Of a stretch of DNA of 64,000 bases, positions 41,549 through 51,501 are shown one piece after another. The notes beneath the pieces were generated by a model that worked only from the letters and a program-made list of their open reading frames with translations, made no database searches and had not been told where the DNA came from. The position numbers and the translations under genes are program-made. Numbering within the stretch: the first letter of the stretch is position 1; every line of letters begins with the position of its first letter. Location: assembly GCF_032397745.1 (NCBI RefSeq), contig NZ_CP135921.1, positions 5,010,501 through 5,074,500 on the forward strand, written 5' to 3'. This DNA is from Bradyrhizobium prioriisuperbiae (GTDB lineage Bacteria > Pseudomonadota > Alphaproteobacteria > Rhizobiales > Xanthobacteraceae).

Positions 41549-43711
41549 ATGGCGCAGGACGCAGCTCGCAAGATCGATCTGGGGAAAGATGCCAAAAATT
41601 CAGTTCGTGCGGTTCTCGATGCGGTGAAGGCCGATGGCCGCACCAGCCTCACCGCCCCCGAAGGCAAGCTGGTCTGCGATGCCTATGGCATCCCCGTACC
41701 GAAGGAAGGCGTGGCGAAGTCCGCAGCCGACGCCGCGAAACTCGCCGGTGGCATGGGTTTCCCGGTGGTGATGAAGATCGTCTCGCCGGACATCCTGCAC
41801 AAGACCGAAGCGGGTGGCGTCATTGTCGGCGTCAAGACCGCAGCCGAGGCCGAGGCGGCCTATGACACCATTCTCGCAAATGCGAAGAAGTATAAAGCCG
41901 ATGCCAAGATCGAAGGCATCCAGATCCAGCAGATGCTGCTGGGCGGTACCGAGGTCATTATCGGCTCGATCACCGACGGCTCGTTCGGCAAGCTGGTGGC
42001 GTTCGGCCTCGGCGGCGTGCTGGTCGAAGTCCTCAAGGACGTCACCTTCCGTCTCGCGCCCGCCACCAATGACGACGCGCTGTCGATGCTCGACGGCATC
42101 CAGGCCCATGAAATGCTCGAAGGCGTGCGCGGCGGCGATCCGGTCAACCGCGAAGCGCTGTCCGACATCATCGTCAAGGTGTCGCAGCTCGTCACTGACT
42201 TCCCCGAAATCGTCGAGCTCGACCTCAACCCGGTGTTCGCCACCAAGAAGGACGCCATCGCCGCCGACGTGCGCATCGTGGTCGATTTCGACTACAAGCC
42301 GCGTCCCGCGCCGCGCTCCAACGAAGACATCGTCACCGCGATGAACCGCATCATGATGCCGAAGGCGGTTGCGGTGATCGGCGCCTCCGCCGAGGCCGGC
42401 AAGATCGGCAACTCGGTGATGAAGAACCTGATCAATGGCGGCTACAAGGGCGAGATCTATCCGATCCATCCCAAGGCCGACGAGATCATGGGCCGCAAGG
42501 CCTACAAGAGCGTCAAGGATGTGCCGGGCGTGATCGACACCGCGGTGTTCGCGATCCCCGCCAAGTTCGTCGCCGGCGCGCTGATCGAGTGCGGCGAAAA
42601 GAAAATCCCCGGCGCCGTTCTCATTCCGTCGGGATTTGCCGAAGCCAACGAGCCTGCGCTGCAGGAAGAAATCGTCGAGATCGGCAAGAAGTACGATGTC
42701 CGCCTGATGGGGCCGAACATCTATGGCTTCTATTATACCCCGGCCAATCTCTGCGCCACGTTCTGCACCGCCTATGACGTCAAGGGCTCGGCCGCGCTGT
42801 CGTCGCAGTCCGGCGGCATCGGCATGGCGATCATCGGCTTCTCGCGCTCGGCCAAGATGGGCGTCTCCGCCATCGTCGGCCTCGGCAACAAGTCCGACAT
42901 CGACGAGGACGATCTGCTCGCCTTCTTCGAGCAGGATCCCAACACCACCATCATCGCGCAGCATTGCGAAGACCTGAAGGACGGCCGCGCGTTTGCGGAA
43001 GCCGCCAAGCGCGTCTCCAAGAAGAAGCCGGTCGTGGTGCTCAAGGCCGGCCGCACGTCGGCTGGTGCGAAGGCTGCCTCGTCGCATACCGGCGCGTTGG
43101 CCGGCAACGACAAGATCTACGAGGACGTGCTCAAGCAGTCGGGCGTCATCCGCGCCCGCTCGCTGCGGCAGCTGCTCGAGTTCGCGCGCGGCATTCCGGT
43201 GCTGCCGACCCCGAAGGGCGAGAACGTGCTGATTATCACCGGTGCCGGTGGATCGGGCGTGCTGCTGTCGGACGCGGTGGTCGACAACGGCCTGTCGCTG
43301 ATGGCGATGCCGCCGGATCTCGACACCGCGTTCCGCAAGTTCATCCCACCGTTCGGTGCCGCCGGCAATCCCGTCGACATCACCGGTGGCGAGCCGCCGA
43401 TCACCTACGTCAACACCGTCAAGCTCGGCCTCTCGGATGAGCGCATTCACTCGCTGATCCTGGGTTACTGGCACACCATCGTCACCCCGCCGATGGTGTT
43501 TGCCCGCAACATGGTCGAAGTGAAGAACGAGATGGAGGCCAAGGGCTTCGTCAAGCCGATCGTGGCCTCGTTGGCCGGCGACGTCGAAGTCGAGGAGGCC
43601 GCCGAATATCTCTACCAGAACGGCATCCCGGCCTATGCCTACTCGACCGAACTGCCGGTCGAAGTGCTCGGCGCCAAGTACAAGTGGGCCCGCGGCGCGG
43701 GTCTGCTGTGA
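41549..43711 (+). CDS. NDP-forming acyl-CoA synthetase
   Basis: 720 residues; aggaggaag precedes the ATG. An N-terminal ATP-grasp part (residues 1-250: GKLVCDAYGIPVPKEGVAKS, FPVVMKIVSPDILHKTEAGG, LGGVLVEVLKDVTFRLAP) is fused to a CoA-binding/ligase part (KAVAVIGASAEAGKIGNSVM, PGAVLIPSGFAEANEPALQE, SQSGGIGMAIIG). The conserved histidine is in AASSHTGALAGNDKIYED. In oxalate clusters of this group such an enzyme probably primes the cycle by making the first acyl-CoA (oxalyl-CoA or formyl-CoA) or recovers it as ATP; the substrate is inferred from context. Divergent from the GntR gene with operator O5 between. Confidence 0.85.
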   Translation: MAQDAARKIDLGKDAKNSVRAVLDAVKADGRTSLTAPEGKLVCDAYGIPVPKEGVAKSAADAAKLAGGMGFPVVMKIVSPDILHKTEAGGVIVGVKTAAEAEAAYDTILANAKKYKADAKIEGIQIQQMLLGGTEVIIGSITDGSFGKLVAFGLGGVLVEVLKDVTFRLAPATNDDALSMLDGIQAHEMLEGVRGGDPVNREALSDIIVKVSQLVTDFPEIVELDLNPVFATKKDAIAADVRIVVDFDYKPRPAPRSNEDIVTAMNRIMMPKAVAVIGASAEAGKIGNSVMKNLINGGYKGEIYPIHPKADEIMGRKAYKSVKDVPGVIDTAVFAIPAKFVAGALIECGEKKIPGAVLIPSGFAEANEPALQEEIVEIGKKYDVRLMGPNIYGFYYTPANLCATFCTAYDVKGSAALSSQSGGIGMAIIGFSRSAKMGVSAIVGLGNKSDIDEDDLLAFFEQDPNTTIIAQHCEDLKDGRAFAEAAKRVSKKKPVVVLKAGRTSAGAKAASSHTGALAGNDKIYEDVLKQSGVIRARSLRQLLEFARGIPVLPTPKGENVLIITGAGGSGVLLSDAVVDNGLSLMAMPPDLDTAFRKFIPPFGAAGNPVDITGGEPPITYVNTVKLGLSDERIHSLILGYWHTIVTPPMVFARNMVEVKNEMEAKGFVKPIVASLAGDVEVEEAAEYLYQNGIPAYAYSTELPVEVLGAKYKWARGAGLL

Positions 43712-43840
43712 GCGGCGAGATGACGCTGTGACAGACGAGGGCCGCCTCGGATATCGTGCCGGGGCGGCAGCTTTCTTGTTTTCCGGAAAGTGTTCGTGAA
43801 CCTGCTGTGAGCGTCGGGCCGTCAAAGTGTGCTTAGACGT

Positions 43841-43922
43841 GTAGCCCGGATGAGCGAAGCGATATCCGGGACTTTTCTCGAGGCGTGCTGATCCCGGATG
43901 TCGCTACGCTCATCCGGGCTAC
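43841..43922. repeat. Large palindromic intergenic repeat
   Basis: GTAGCCCGGATGAGCGAAGC and its near-complement ending 43922 flank tctcgaggcgtgctg. It is a well-known dispersed element of rhizobial genomes. Confidence 0.9.
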
Positions 43923-43948
43923 AGATCTTGCAACGGGAGCAGGTGGCG

Positions 43949-44800
43949 ATGAAGAAAGACGGTATCCGGCGCAAGCCGGTGGAACTCCATGCGCCGGCCG
44001 AGCACGACGCCGATGCCAGGGACGGTGGCGTGCAGTCGGTCGACCGCGCACTGTTGCTGATCGAAACCCTTGCCGAGGATGACGAAGGCTATCGGCTGAC
44101 CGATCTCGCCGTCCGCACCGGCCTGTCGCCCTCCACCGTGCACCGCCTGCTCACCACGCTGGAAAAGCGCCGCTTCGTGCAGTTCGACCGCAGTGAGTCG
44201 ATCTGGTATATCGGCGCCAGGAGTTTCTCCGTCGGCACCACCTTCCTGCGCCGCCGCAGTTTCTCTGCCCAGGCGCTACCGTTCCTGCGCAAGCTGCGCG
44301 ACCAGACCCGGGAGACCGCGAATCTCGCCGTGGTCGATGACGGCTCCGTCATGATCGTCAACCGGGCCGAGAGTCGCGAGATCATGCGCACGGTCACCAA
44401 GGTCGGCGGCCGCGTGCCGATGGTGGCCTCGGGCCTCGGCAAGGCGGTGCTGTCGACCTATTCCGAAGACGAGGTCCATGCGGTGATCCGCCGCCAGGGC
44501 ATGCCGAAGCTGACGGCGAAGTCCGTGGTGCGCGCCGGCGAGCTCTGCAAAATCCTGCAGACCATCCGCGAGCAGGGCTATTCAGTGGACGACGAGGAAG
44601 CGGTGATGGGCCTGCGCTGCGTGTCCGCGGTGGTCTATGACGACCGTAGCGAACCGCTGGCGGCCATCTCCGTGTCGGGCACCACCGCGCGCGTGCCGGT
44701 CGACCGGCTTCCGGTGCTTGGCAAGATCGTGCGCGATGTGGCGCAGGAACTGACCACGGCGCTCGGCGGTGTGGTGCCAGTGGTGATACGGACGGCGTAA
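43949..44800 (+). CDS. IclR-family transcriptional regulator
   Basis: 283 residues from the ATG at 43949. Winged helix: GVQSVDRALLLIETLAEDDE and LAVRTGLSPSTVHRLLTTLE. The IclR effector domain follows: RETANLAVVDDGSVMIVNRA, GGRVPMVASGLGKAVLSTYS and GYSVDDEEAVMGLRCVSAVV. IclR effectors are usually small organic acids. It lies downstream of the synthetase but separated by a repeat, so the target is uncertain. Confidence 0.88.
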   Translation: MKKDGIRRKPVELHAPAEHDADARDGGVQSVDRALLLIETLAEDDEGYRLTDLAVRTGLSPSTVHRLLTTLEKRRFVQFDRSESIWYIGARSFSVGTTFLRRRSFSAQALPFLRKLRDQTRETANLAVVDDGSVMIVNRAESREIMRTVTKVGGRVPMVASGLGKAVLSTYSEDEVHAVIRRQGMPKLTAKSVVRAGELCKILQTIREQGYSVDDEEAVMGLRCVSAVVYDDRSEPLAAISVSGTTARVPVDRLPVLGKIVRDVAQELTTALGGVVPVVIRTA

Positions 44801-44845
44801 CAATGACGCTGTGTCCCTCATCTTGAGGACCGCATGAGATGCCGG

Positions 44846-46429
44846 CTAGGCGCGCTGTCGTGAGCCGCCGTCGTCGGGCATGAGACCGGGGACTGACGGC
44901 CAGATCTCATCCGGCACGATCGTTGGCCCAAACCGCCGGGTCGCATGCGCGATAAACCCGCGCATCACGTTCTCGCGGTGCATTGGCTGCCGGAAGCCGC
45001 GGGCATGCACATAATGCAGGTAGATGACGCCGTTGCGAATCTGCGCAGCATCGAAGCGCTGCAGGTCGGTGACGATGTTCTCGTCCGCCGCTGCCCAGTA
45101 ATGGCCGAGCTGCGCCCGGATGATCGGCCTGATCGCGTAAAGTTGTGTCCGGGTCGCGTCGAGCGTTGCGCGCTCGTTCGCCGCCAGCAGCGCGAAACAC
45201 TTCACCATCATCAGGAAGACATGAAATTCCGAGCGTGGTTCGGCCATTTCGATGCCGCGGTCGAACAGCTCCAGCGCTTCCGCGATCCTGCCCCTGAACA
45301 TCCGGATCTGGCCGAGCACCGAGAAGGCGGCCGCGAACGCCGTGCTGGCGGCGAAGGCCTGCTCGGCCAGCGCTTCGGCGAAATCCATATGGCCGCGATC
45401 GATGAAGAACAGCAGCTTGGCGGCCGACAGCACCATCACCGGATCGTGCTGCACGGCCGCCAGATTGTCGAATACCAGTGCTTCGATCTCGCTTTCCATC
45501 GCGGTGCGCTCATCGGCGGTGAGGGCGCCATGGACGCCGCTCAGCAGCTGCCGGTTGTAGAGATGCGTAGCCCACATCACCGCGGTCTGCGGATTGGCCG
45601 GATCGTCCGCGCGCACACGCTTCAGCAGCGCCTCACTTTCGAGCCAGCTTTGCGGTGAACGCGTCAGCAGCGTTGCGGCACTGTGCATCCGCACGCCGAG
45701 CGGCTCGTCGGTCGGTCCGGCGAGACTCTCCGGTACCAGCGACAGCCGCTGCCAGATCGCCGTCTTGAACGCGGCCGCCGCCTCGGTCGCCTGCGATTGC
45801 AATGTGGCGGCATCGCCAAGCAGCAGCCGGCGGCTCTGCACGATGTGGCGGCTGGCCCCGTCGCGCAGCACCGCGGCGCAATGCAAGCCGCGCGCGTCCG
45901 CATGGAAGGAGACATCGAGCGAAAAGCGCACATGCCGCGGCAAGGCGTCGCCCGGGCGCCATCGCGGCGCGACCACGATCGCCTGGTCTGCGGCGGTCAG
46001 CTCGTCAAGCGCGTGCTGCAACCGATCGAGAAAATCATGTGCGGTGCCGGTCGATGATGCCTGACTGTGTCCGAACACCGGGCCGATCAGCACGAAGGCG
46101 TCATCCGGCAGTTCGGTCGCCGGCTTTGCGATCCAGACGTAACCCTCGCCATATTGCGTCGCGATCCAGGCCCGCTCGCGGGTGGAGTCGCCGAGCTTGC
46201 CACGCACCCGGTTGATCAGGAAATCGATGTTGCGGTCGGAGGCGTCGGAGCCGACATGCGCAATGGCGTCGAGCAGCCGGGAGCGTGACAACACCTGCCC
46301 GACATGGCGGGTGAACATCTCGAGCAGCGCCCGCTCGGAGCGGGTGAACCTGATCTCCTCGCCGCTGTCGCGCCTGGCACACAGGAACGCTTCGTCGAAC
46401 GCGAGATCGCCGAAACGCAGTTCTTTCAT
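44846..46429 (-). CDS. Winged-helix regulator with TPR-like C-terminus
   Basis: 527 residues from the ATG at 46429 (gaggga upstream). The first 100 residues are an OmpR/PhoB-type DNA-binding domain (FTRSERALLEMFTRHVGQVL, SDRNIDFLINRVRGKLGDST, WIATQYGEGYVWIA). The remainder is helical with TPR-like repeats (AFAAAFSVLGQIRMFRGRIA, EALELFDRGIEMAEPRSE). No transmembrane helix separates them, unlike CadC. Similar proteins regulate nearby operons in rhizobia; the target is unknown. Confidence 0.78.
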   Translation of the reverse strand: MKELRFGDLAFDEAFLCARRDSGEEIRFTRSERALLEMFTRHVGQVLSRSRLLDAIAHVGSDASDRNIDFLINRVRGKLGDSTRERAWIATQYGEGYVWIAKPATELPDDAFVLIGPVFGHSQASSTGTAHDFLDRLQHALDELTAADQAIVVAPRWRPGDALPRHVRFSLDVSFHADARGLHCAAVLRDGASRHIVQSRRLLLGDAATLQSQATEAAAAFKTAIWQRLSLVPESLAGPTDEPLGVRMHSAATLLTRSPQSWLESEALLKRVRADDPANPQTAVMWATHLYNRQLLSGVHGALTADERTAMESEIEALVFDNLAAVQHDPVMVLSAAKLLFFIDRGHMDFAEALAEQAFAASTAFAAAFSVLGQIRMFRGRIAEALELFDRGIEMAEPRSEFHVFLMMVKCFALLAANERATLDATRTQLYAIRPIIRAQLGHYWAAADENIVTDLQRFDAAQIRNGVIYLHYVHARGFRQPMHRENVMRGFIAHATRRFGPTIVPDEIWPSVPGLMPDDGGSRQRA

Positions 46430-46782
46430 CCGTCCCTCGAAACACACTCGTTCAAGTCACTGATCCCGGCGACTTTCCCAAAGTCGCTGGTGTCCAGTCG
46501 GTGTCGGCCCGCAGCTGTCGGAAGCCGCTCGGCGCTGTTGGATGGATACAGCCCCGAGCTTTCTGCGTACTCAAATAATTGCACAAAAATCGGCTTTTAC
46601 AACCATGCGTGGTGTCGCGATCCGATCCGTGGTGGCGCGGCCGACATAGATTTTTTTCCTAAATTTCAGGGGATGCCGGGTGTGGGCGGCTGCTTGCTGC
46701 AGTGTGCATTTATGCACGTCAGGATGCGTTCCGAGGGCGTATTTATGGCTACCTGATGGAAGCGATCACACCGGAGGACATC

Positions 46783-47400
46783 ATGGCTCCCCAACGCATC
46801 ATGTTCACGCGACACGCCGAAAAGCCCTATGACGCCGACGAGGCGACCGCGGCCGAGGCAGCCGAAGCCGAGAAAGACCACAAGACGGACTATCTGGGCG
46901 TCACCTCAAAAGGCAATAACAACAAGGACAGCCTGATCGTGCGCGGCTGGCAGCGGGCGGGGGCACTGGTCCGCTTCTTCTGCCCGAATCCGGCGAACAG
47001 CCAATATCCGATGATCCCGCCGGACACGATTTTCGCCTGTGCGTATGGTTCTGGCGGCGGCGGAAGCCGGCGACCGAAGGAAACCGTCGAGCCATTGGCC
47101 CAGATGCTGACGACGGCGGTGTTCGACACCTCAATCTACCGGGACGACCATAAAGGGCTGATCGATGCCGTGCTCGCATGCGAAGGCACGGTGCTGGTGG
47201 CATGGGAGCACAAGGCCATTCCGGTGTTGTGCGGGCTGATCCCAGGCGCTCCGGCTGTCCCGCAGCACTGGCCCGGCGATCGCTTCGACATCGTCTGGGT
47301 GTTCGATCAGGCGGGAGCGAGCTGGACCTTCTCGCAATGGCCGCAGCTTCTGCTCTCCGGCGACAGCCCCGATCCGATTCCCTACACATCCAAATCGTAA
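46783..47400 (+). CDS. Histidine phosphatase-superfamily protein
   Basis: 205 residues from the ATG at 46783, which has ggagga four bases upstream; an ATG at 46756 is less likely. The catalytic motif is an atypical RHG: IMFTRHAEKPYD, with the arginine and histidine kept and GlyAlaGlu-like substitution typical of the broad phosphatase branch. GTVLVAWEHKAIPVLCGLIP carries the second catalytic histidine. Small cytosolic phosphatase of unknown substrate. The region 46430-46782 has no gene. Confidence 0.78.
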   Translation: MAPQRIMFTRHAEKPYDADEATAAEAAEAEKDHKTDYLGVTSKGNNNKDSLIVRGWQRAGALVRFFCPNPANSQYPMIPPDTIFACAYGSGGGGSRRPKETVEPLAQMLTTAVFDTSIYRDDHKGLIDAVLACEGTVLVAWEHKAIPVLCGLIPGAPAVPQHWPGDRFDIVWVFDQAGASWTFSQWPQLLLSGDSPDPIPYTSKS

Positions 47401-47438
47401 GGGATCCGACGCTTTCCGTGGGGACGTGAAATCTCGGT

Positions 47439-47987
47439 CTATGTCTGCGAGCGCGCCGGCCACATCCGCGTCAGGGTATCGTCTTTCTTGACCAGAACGT
47501 GCCAGAGGGTCGCTGCAATGTGCAGCGTCACGACAAGGTAGACAACATAGGCGAGGAAGCCGTGCGCGGTCTCTCCGGCATGCGCGATCGCCTGATTGCC
47601 GGCGAACAGCCGCGGCCAGCTGAAGATCCAGAAATAACGCAGCGAATAGCCGCCGGCCGAGGAAAACATGTAGCCGGTCACCGGCATGATGAAGAGGATC
47701 AGATACAGCGCCCAATGATTGAGCCGCGCGGCCAGCCGAACCATCGGTCCGAACCCGGCCGGCTCGGGCGGAGCCTGGGTCGAGAGGCGCACCAAAACGC
47801 GCAGGATCGCCAGCGCAAACAGCGTCACGCCGAGCGATTTGTGGACGTCGAGCAGTTCACGGCGCGGTGACGTGCCCGGCTCCTGCAGGCCGCAATAGAG
47901 GCCGATCAGCATGGCCATGATGAACAGGATCGCTGTCGCCCAGTGGATCTTGCGCAACAGCGGGTCGTAAGTCGTTGGTGTCGTCAT
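47439..47987 (-). CDS. Cytochrome b561
   Basis: 182 residues with four membrane helices. Haem-ligating histidines are in YDPLLRKIHWATAILFI, LLDVHKSLGVTLFALAILRV, ARLNHWALYLILFIMPVTGY and YLVVTLHIAATLWHVL. Cytochrome b561 of this type is an inner-membrane electron carrier or superoxide:ubiquinone oxidoreductase. Monocistronic. Confidence 0.92.
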   Translation of the reverse strand: MTTPTTYDPLLRKIHWATAILFIMAMLIGLYCGLQEPGTSPRRELLDVHKSLGVTLFALAILRVLVRLSTQAPPEPAGFGPMVRLAARLNHWALYLILFIMPVTGYMFSSAGGYSLRYFWIFSWPRLFAGNQAIAHAGETAHGFLAYVVYLVVTLHIAATLWHVLVKKDDTLTRMWPARSQT

Positions 47988-48221
47988 GATGTTCGGATGC
48001 GGAGGCGGCGGATGGAAAGGCGAAGCGGCATCCTTAAGGGTGACTCGGCGCCTTGGCCATCACGCGCACGGTCACGACTTCGCGAGCCGCCTCTTGTTAT
48101 GGTGGAGCGAGCTTCGGATTCGATAAGGACACCAGCAATTATGGGATTCTCGTGCGCTTTGGGAATGCGAAGGTCGTGAAAGCATTTGCCGTGAAATCGC
48201 ACGAATCTCGCATTCAGCACA

Positions 48222-49100
48222 CTAGACACTTGAAGTGGCGGCTCGCGCGGGGCGCTGGCTGGTGCCGTACACCACACCCTTTTCCTTCAGCCAGCGCCGG
48301 TAGGCGACGGACGACGCGTCGGCGCGGGTCGGGATTTCGGCGCGGGGCTCCAACGGCAACAACCGCGGGCGCTGGTTTTCCAGGATGATGCGGTCCTGCA
48401 GGAAAATCAGCTGCTGGAATTGCACGAGGTCGGTCAGCGCCGACTGGTCGTCGATCAGGAACATCACCGGATGCGCCCGGCAATGGTCCTGCTCGAGCGG
48501 CTGCACGAACAGGCAGATCACGTCCCAGCGGTTGGCGGCGTTCGGGCAGGTCTTGTAGAGCAGCGTTACGAAGGGAGCGGCGACGCGATACATGTATTGC
48601 GTGACGATGCCGCCGGCCGCGGACAGCGCCGCCTGCGGCTGGAAGAATTCGCAGTCGGTGGCCCAGACCTCGTCGATATCGCGGCGGATTTCGGTGGTGT
48701 AGTGCCGCACCTCGGTATGCGGCTCCGCGCCGAGGATGTCGGTGTGGACGAACGGGAAGTGCGCCATATCGAGAAAGTTCTCGACAATGCGCAGGCCCGA
48801 GCTGCGCACGGTGATCGCGCCGCACACCACATGCCGGCGATCGGATTCGTCGGCTTCGGGAATCGACGGTACGTCGCGCTCCGGCTTGCCGAGCGTGGTC
48901 CAGAGATAGCCGTAGCGCTCGCGCGCCGGCAGCGGATCGGGCGCGGCCTCGGCGGTCACAATGATGCCGCCGTCGGCGCCGCGGCGGGTGACGAGGTCGG
49001 TGCCGAGCAGGCGATGGCACCTGGACGCCGATGGAATATCGGTCAACGCATCGAGCACATACCATTGATCGAGAGTGCCTGCTTCGATGGTGTCGGTCAT
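48222..49100 (-). CDS. Rieske-type oxygenase catalytic subunit without Rieske cluster (NdmC-like)
   Basis: 292 residues. The N-terminus still follows the Rieske-domain fold of ring-hydroxylating oxygenases (QWYVLDALTDIPSASRCHRL, LVTRRGADGGIIVTAE) but jumps directly to ERYGYLWTTLGKPE: the segment with both CxH and CxxH cluster ligands is absent. The catalytic domain is complete: RIVENFLDMAHFPFVH supplies the two iron histidines, and FLQDRIILENQRP the carboxylate. Such a protein needs a Rieske cluster in trans, as NdmC does from NdmD. The free Rieske protein at 56150 is the candidate donor. It is the last gene of a leftward operon with 8-oxoguanine deaminase and a nucleoside-type importer. Confidence 0.82.
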   Translation of the reverse strand: MTDTIEAGTLDQWYVLDALTDIPSASRCHRLLGTDLVTRRGADGGIIVTAEAAPDPLPARERYGYLWTTLGKPERDVPSIPEADESDRRHVVCGAITVRSSGLRIVENFLDMAHFPFVHTDILGAEPHTEVRHYTTEIRRDIDEVWATDCEFFQPQAALSAAGGIVTQYMYRVAAPFVTLLYKTCPNAANRWDVICLFVQPLEQDHCRAHPVMFLIDDQSALTDLVQFQQLIFLQDRIILENQRPRLLPLEPRAEIPTRADASSVAYRRWLKEKGVVYGTSQRPARAATSSV

Positions 49101-49124
49101 GACCTTCTCCTGGTGTCGATGCCC

Positions 49125-50525
49125 TTACTGCTCATAGATGCGTTTCATGATCCTGGCATGGGCGGCGAGCGATGCCTCGACGTCGTGCTCGCAGAACTCG
49201 CCGCGACGGATGATCTCACGTCCGTTGATGTAGGAAAAGTCGACCTTGAAGGGTCCGCACATGATCATGGCGGCCAGCGGGTCGCGCTGGGTGCCGGAAA
49301 GTCCCAGCTGGTTGAGGCGGATGGCGATGAAGTCGGCGCTCATGCCCGGCGCCAGATGGCCGATGTCGTCACGTCCCAGCAGCTTTGCGCCGCCGCGGGT
49401 CGCCATCTCCAGCGCCTCGCGCGCCGACAATGCCTTCGGGCTGCCGCCGAAACCACCGCGCCCGCCCGGCGCTTCCGACAGGTAGCGGCTGGGCGCGATG
49501 CGCTGAAGCATCTGCGCCAGCCGCGCCTCGAGAAAAAGGTTGGACGTGTCGTTGGAGGCCGAGCCGTCGACCCCGAGCCCGCAGGTCACGCCGGCGTCGC
49601 GCATCTCCCGGATCTTGGCGATGCCCTGGCCGCAGCGCATGTTGGCGGACGGACAATGCACCATGCCGGTGCCGGTCTCGGCGAATTGCCTGATCTCGGC
49701 GCTGTCGAGGAAAATGGCGTGGGCGAACCAGACGTCGGGGCCGAGCCAGTCCACCGAGGCTGCGAATTCCACCGGACGCATGCCGTAGACCTGGCGGCAA
49801 TAGGTTTCCTCGTCGAGATCCTCGGCCAGATGCGCGTGCAGGTGCACGCCGGTGTGGGTGCGCGCGAGCTGCGCGGCCTCTTTCATCAGCCCCGGCGTCA
49901 CCGAGAACGGTGAACACGGCGCCAGCACGATCCGGCTCATGGCATGCCGGCGCGCATCGTGATGGGCGTGGATCAGCCGTTCGGCATCCCGGAGAATGTC
50001 CTCTTCCTTTTCCACGCAATTGTCCGGCGGCAGGCCGCCCTGGCTCTGGCCGCGCGACATCGCGCCGCGCGCCGCATGAAAGCGCAGGCCGAGCTCTTGC
50101 GCCGCGGTGATGGTCGAGTCGAGGCGGACATTGTTGGGCTGGATGTAGAGATGGTCGGAGCTGGTGGTGCAGCCGGACTGGATCAGTTCGGCCATGGCGA
50201 CGCGGGCGCTGACATAAACAGCCTCGTCGTCGAGTTCGGCCCAGATCGGATACAGCGTCGTCAGCCAGACGAACAGCTCGTCGTCCTGCACCATCACCCG
50301 GGTCAGGTTCTGGTACATGTGGTGATGGGTGTTGACCAGGCCGGGCATCACCAGATGTCCGGCGAGATCGAGCACGCGATCGGCGGTGAGATGCGCGAGT
50401 TCCGCGGTGGTGCCGACCGCCTCGATGACATTGTCGCGCACCAGCAGGGCGCCGTCCTTCAGCTCGCGCCTTGCATTGTCGAAGGTGGCGAGATGGTCGA
50501 TGTTTTTGACAAGCAGCGTGGTCAT
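49125..50525 (-). CDS. 8-oxoguanine deaminase
   Basis: 466 residues from the ATG at 50525. Amidohydrolase (TRZ/ATZ type) with metal histidines in MPGLVNTHHHMYQNLTRVMV, the HLHAHLAED block around residue 245, HAIFLDSAEIRQF and GLGVDGSASNDTSNL. The SDHLYIQPNN and DNCVEKEEDILRD stretches match the 8-oxoguanine/isoguanine deaminase branch (Pseudomonas PA0142 type). It deaminates 8-oxoguanine to urate. The start lies two bases after the permease stop, so import and deamination are coupled. Confidence 0.85.
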   Translation of the reverse strand: MTTLLVKNIDHLATFDNARRELKDGALLVRDNVIEAVGTTAELAHLTADRVLDLAGHLVMPGLVNTHHHMYQNLTRVMVQDDELFVWLTTLYPIWAELDDEAVYVSARVAMAELIQSGCTTSSDHLYIQPNNVRLDSTITAAQELGLRFHAARGAMSRGQSQGGLPPDNCVEKEEDILRDAERLIHAHHDARRHAMSRIVLAPCSPFSVTPGLMKEAAQLARTHTGVHLHAHLAEDLDEETYCRQVYGMRPVEFAASVDWLGPDVWFAHAIFLDSAEIRQFAETGTGMVHCPSANMRCGQGIAKIREMRDAGVTCGLGVDGSASNDTSNLFLEARLAQMLQRIAPSRYLSEAPGGRGGFGGSPKALSAREALEMATRGGAKLLGRDDIGHLAPGMSADFIAIRLNQLGLSGTQRDPLAAMIMCGPFKVDFSYINGREIIRRGEFCEHDVEASLAAHARIMKRIYEQ

Positions 50526-50527
50526 GG

Positions 50528-51463
50528 TCACCTGACGTCGCGATAATAGGGAATGCCGAGGGCGGCGGGCGCGGCCATCGCCTGCCGCATGCGGCGCCAG
50601 GCAACCACCGGAACGATGATGAAGGCGATGGTGCCGAGATAGGGCAGCATCGACAGGATCGGGGCAGCGATCGGCCAGTTGCGGGCCTGTCCGACGAAGC
50701 CGAGCGAGGTGATGACACCGAACAGCAGAGCGGCCAGCACGGCGTTGAGCGGGCGATAGCCGGCGAAGATCACCAGCGCCACCGCGATCCAGCCACGTCC
50801 GGCAACCACGCCTTCCGACCATGACGGCACGAATGCCAGTGTGAGATAGGCGCCGGCGCCGGCGGCCAGGGCCGCGCCCGCCGTCACATACCAGAACCGG
50901 ATTTTCTGTACCGCGATGCCGGCAGCGTCGGCGGCCGCCGGATTTTCGCCGACGGCGCGGAGGTTGAGGCCGTGCCGGGTGCGGAACATGATGATGTGCA
51001 GCAGCACCGGCAGGATGAAGTAGATCAGATAGACCAGGATGTTCTGCGAAAACACGGCCCGGCCGAGCACCGGGATGTCGCTGAGATAGGGCAGTGCGAT
51101 CGGCGTGAACGTGGCCGGCGCCGGCATCCCCGAATAGGCCTTGCCGATGGTGGCGGCGAGGCCGGTGCCCATCAGCGTCAGCGCCAGGCCGCACAGCACC
51201 TGATTGGCGCGGACATAGACCGTCACAGCGGCAAACAGCATTCCGAACAGCAGACCCACAGCCAGTGCGAGCAGGAAGCCGGCAACGGGACTGCCGGTCG
51301 TCACCACGGTTGCAATTCCGGTGATGGCGCCCAGCGCCATCAGCCCCTCGACGCCGAGATTGACCACGCCAACCCGCTCGGCCAGCACCTCGCCGAGGGC
51401 GGCGAGGGCGAGCACGCCGCCCGCGAGAATCGACGTCTGGAGAATGCCGGCGATCAGGTCCAT
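50528..51463 (-). CDS. Nucleoside/purine ABC transporter permease
   Basis: 311 residues, about eight or nine hydrophobic helices, of the BPD_transp_2 family: LGEVLAERVGVVNLGVEGLM at the N-terminus, YVRANQVLCGLALTLMGTGL, and GLNLRAVGENPAAADAAGIA, the EAA-like loop. It is the smaller of two permeases of a YufO/YufP/YufQ-type importer. Confidence 0.9.
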   Translation of the reverse strand: MDLIAGILQTSILAGGVLALAALGEVLAERVGVVNLGVEGLMALGAITGIATVVTTGSPVAGFLLALAVGLLFGMLFAAVTVYVRANQVLCGLALTLMGTGLAATIGKAYSGMPAPATFTPIALPYLSDIPVLGRAVFSQNILVYLIYFILPVLLHIIMFRTRHGLNLRAVGENPAAADAAGIAVQKIRFWYVTAGAALAAGAGAYLTLAFVPSWSEGVVAGRGWIAVALVIFAGYRPLNAVLAALLFGVITSLGFVGQARNWPIAAPILSMLPYLGTIAFIIVPVVAWRRMRQAMAAPAALGIPYYRDVR

Positions 51464-51501
51464 CGATGATATCTCTCGGGCATGTCTTTCAGGCTGGTCT
51501 G

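Noticed and set aside
41600..43825. 741-codon minus-strand frame across the acyl-CoA synthetase
   Set aside because: Antisense shadow of a strongly conserved gene; composition is typical of reverse high-GC frames.
43841..43922. Palindromic pair considered as a CRISPR or attachment site
   Set aside because: Only one unit, no spacer array, and it matches the dispersed intergenic repeat type.
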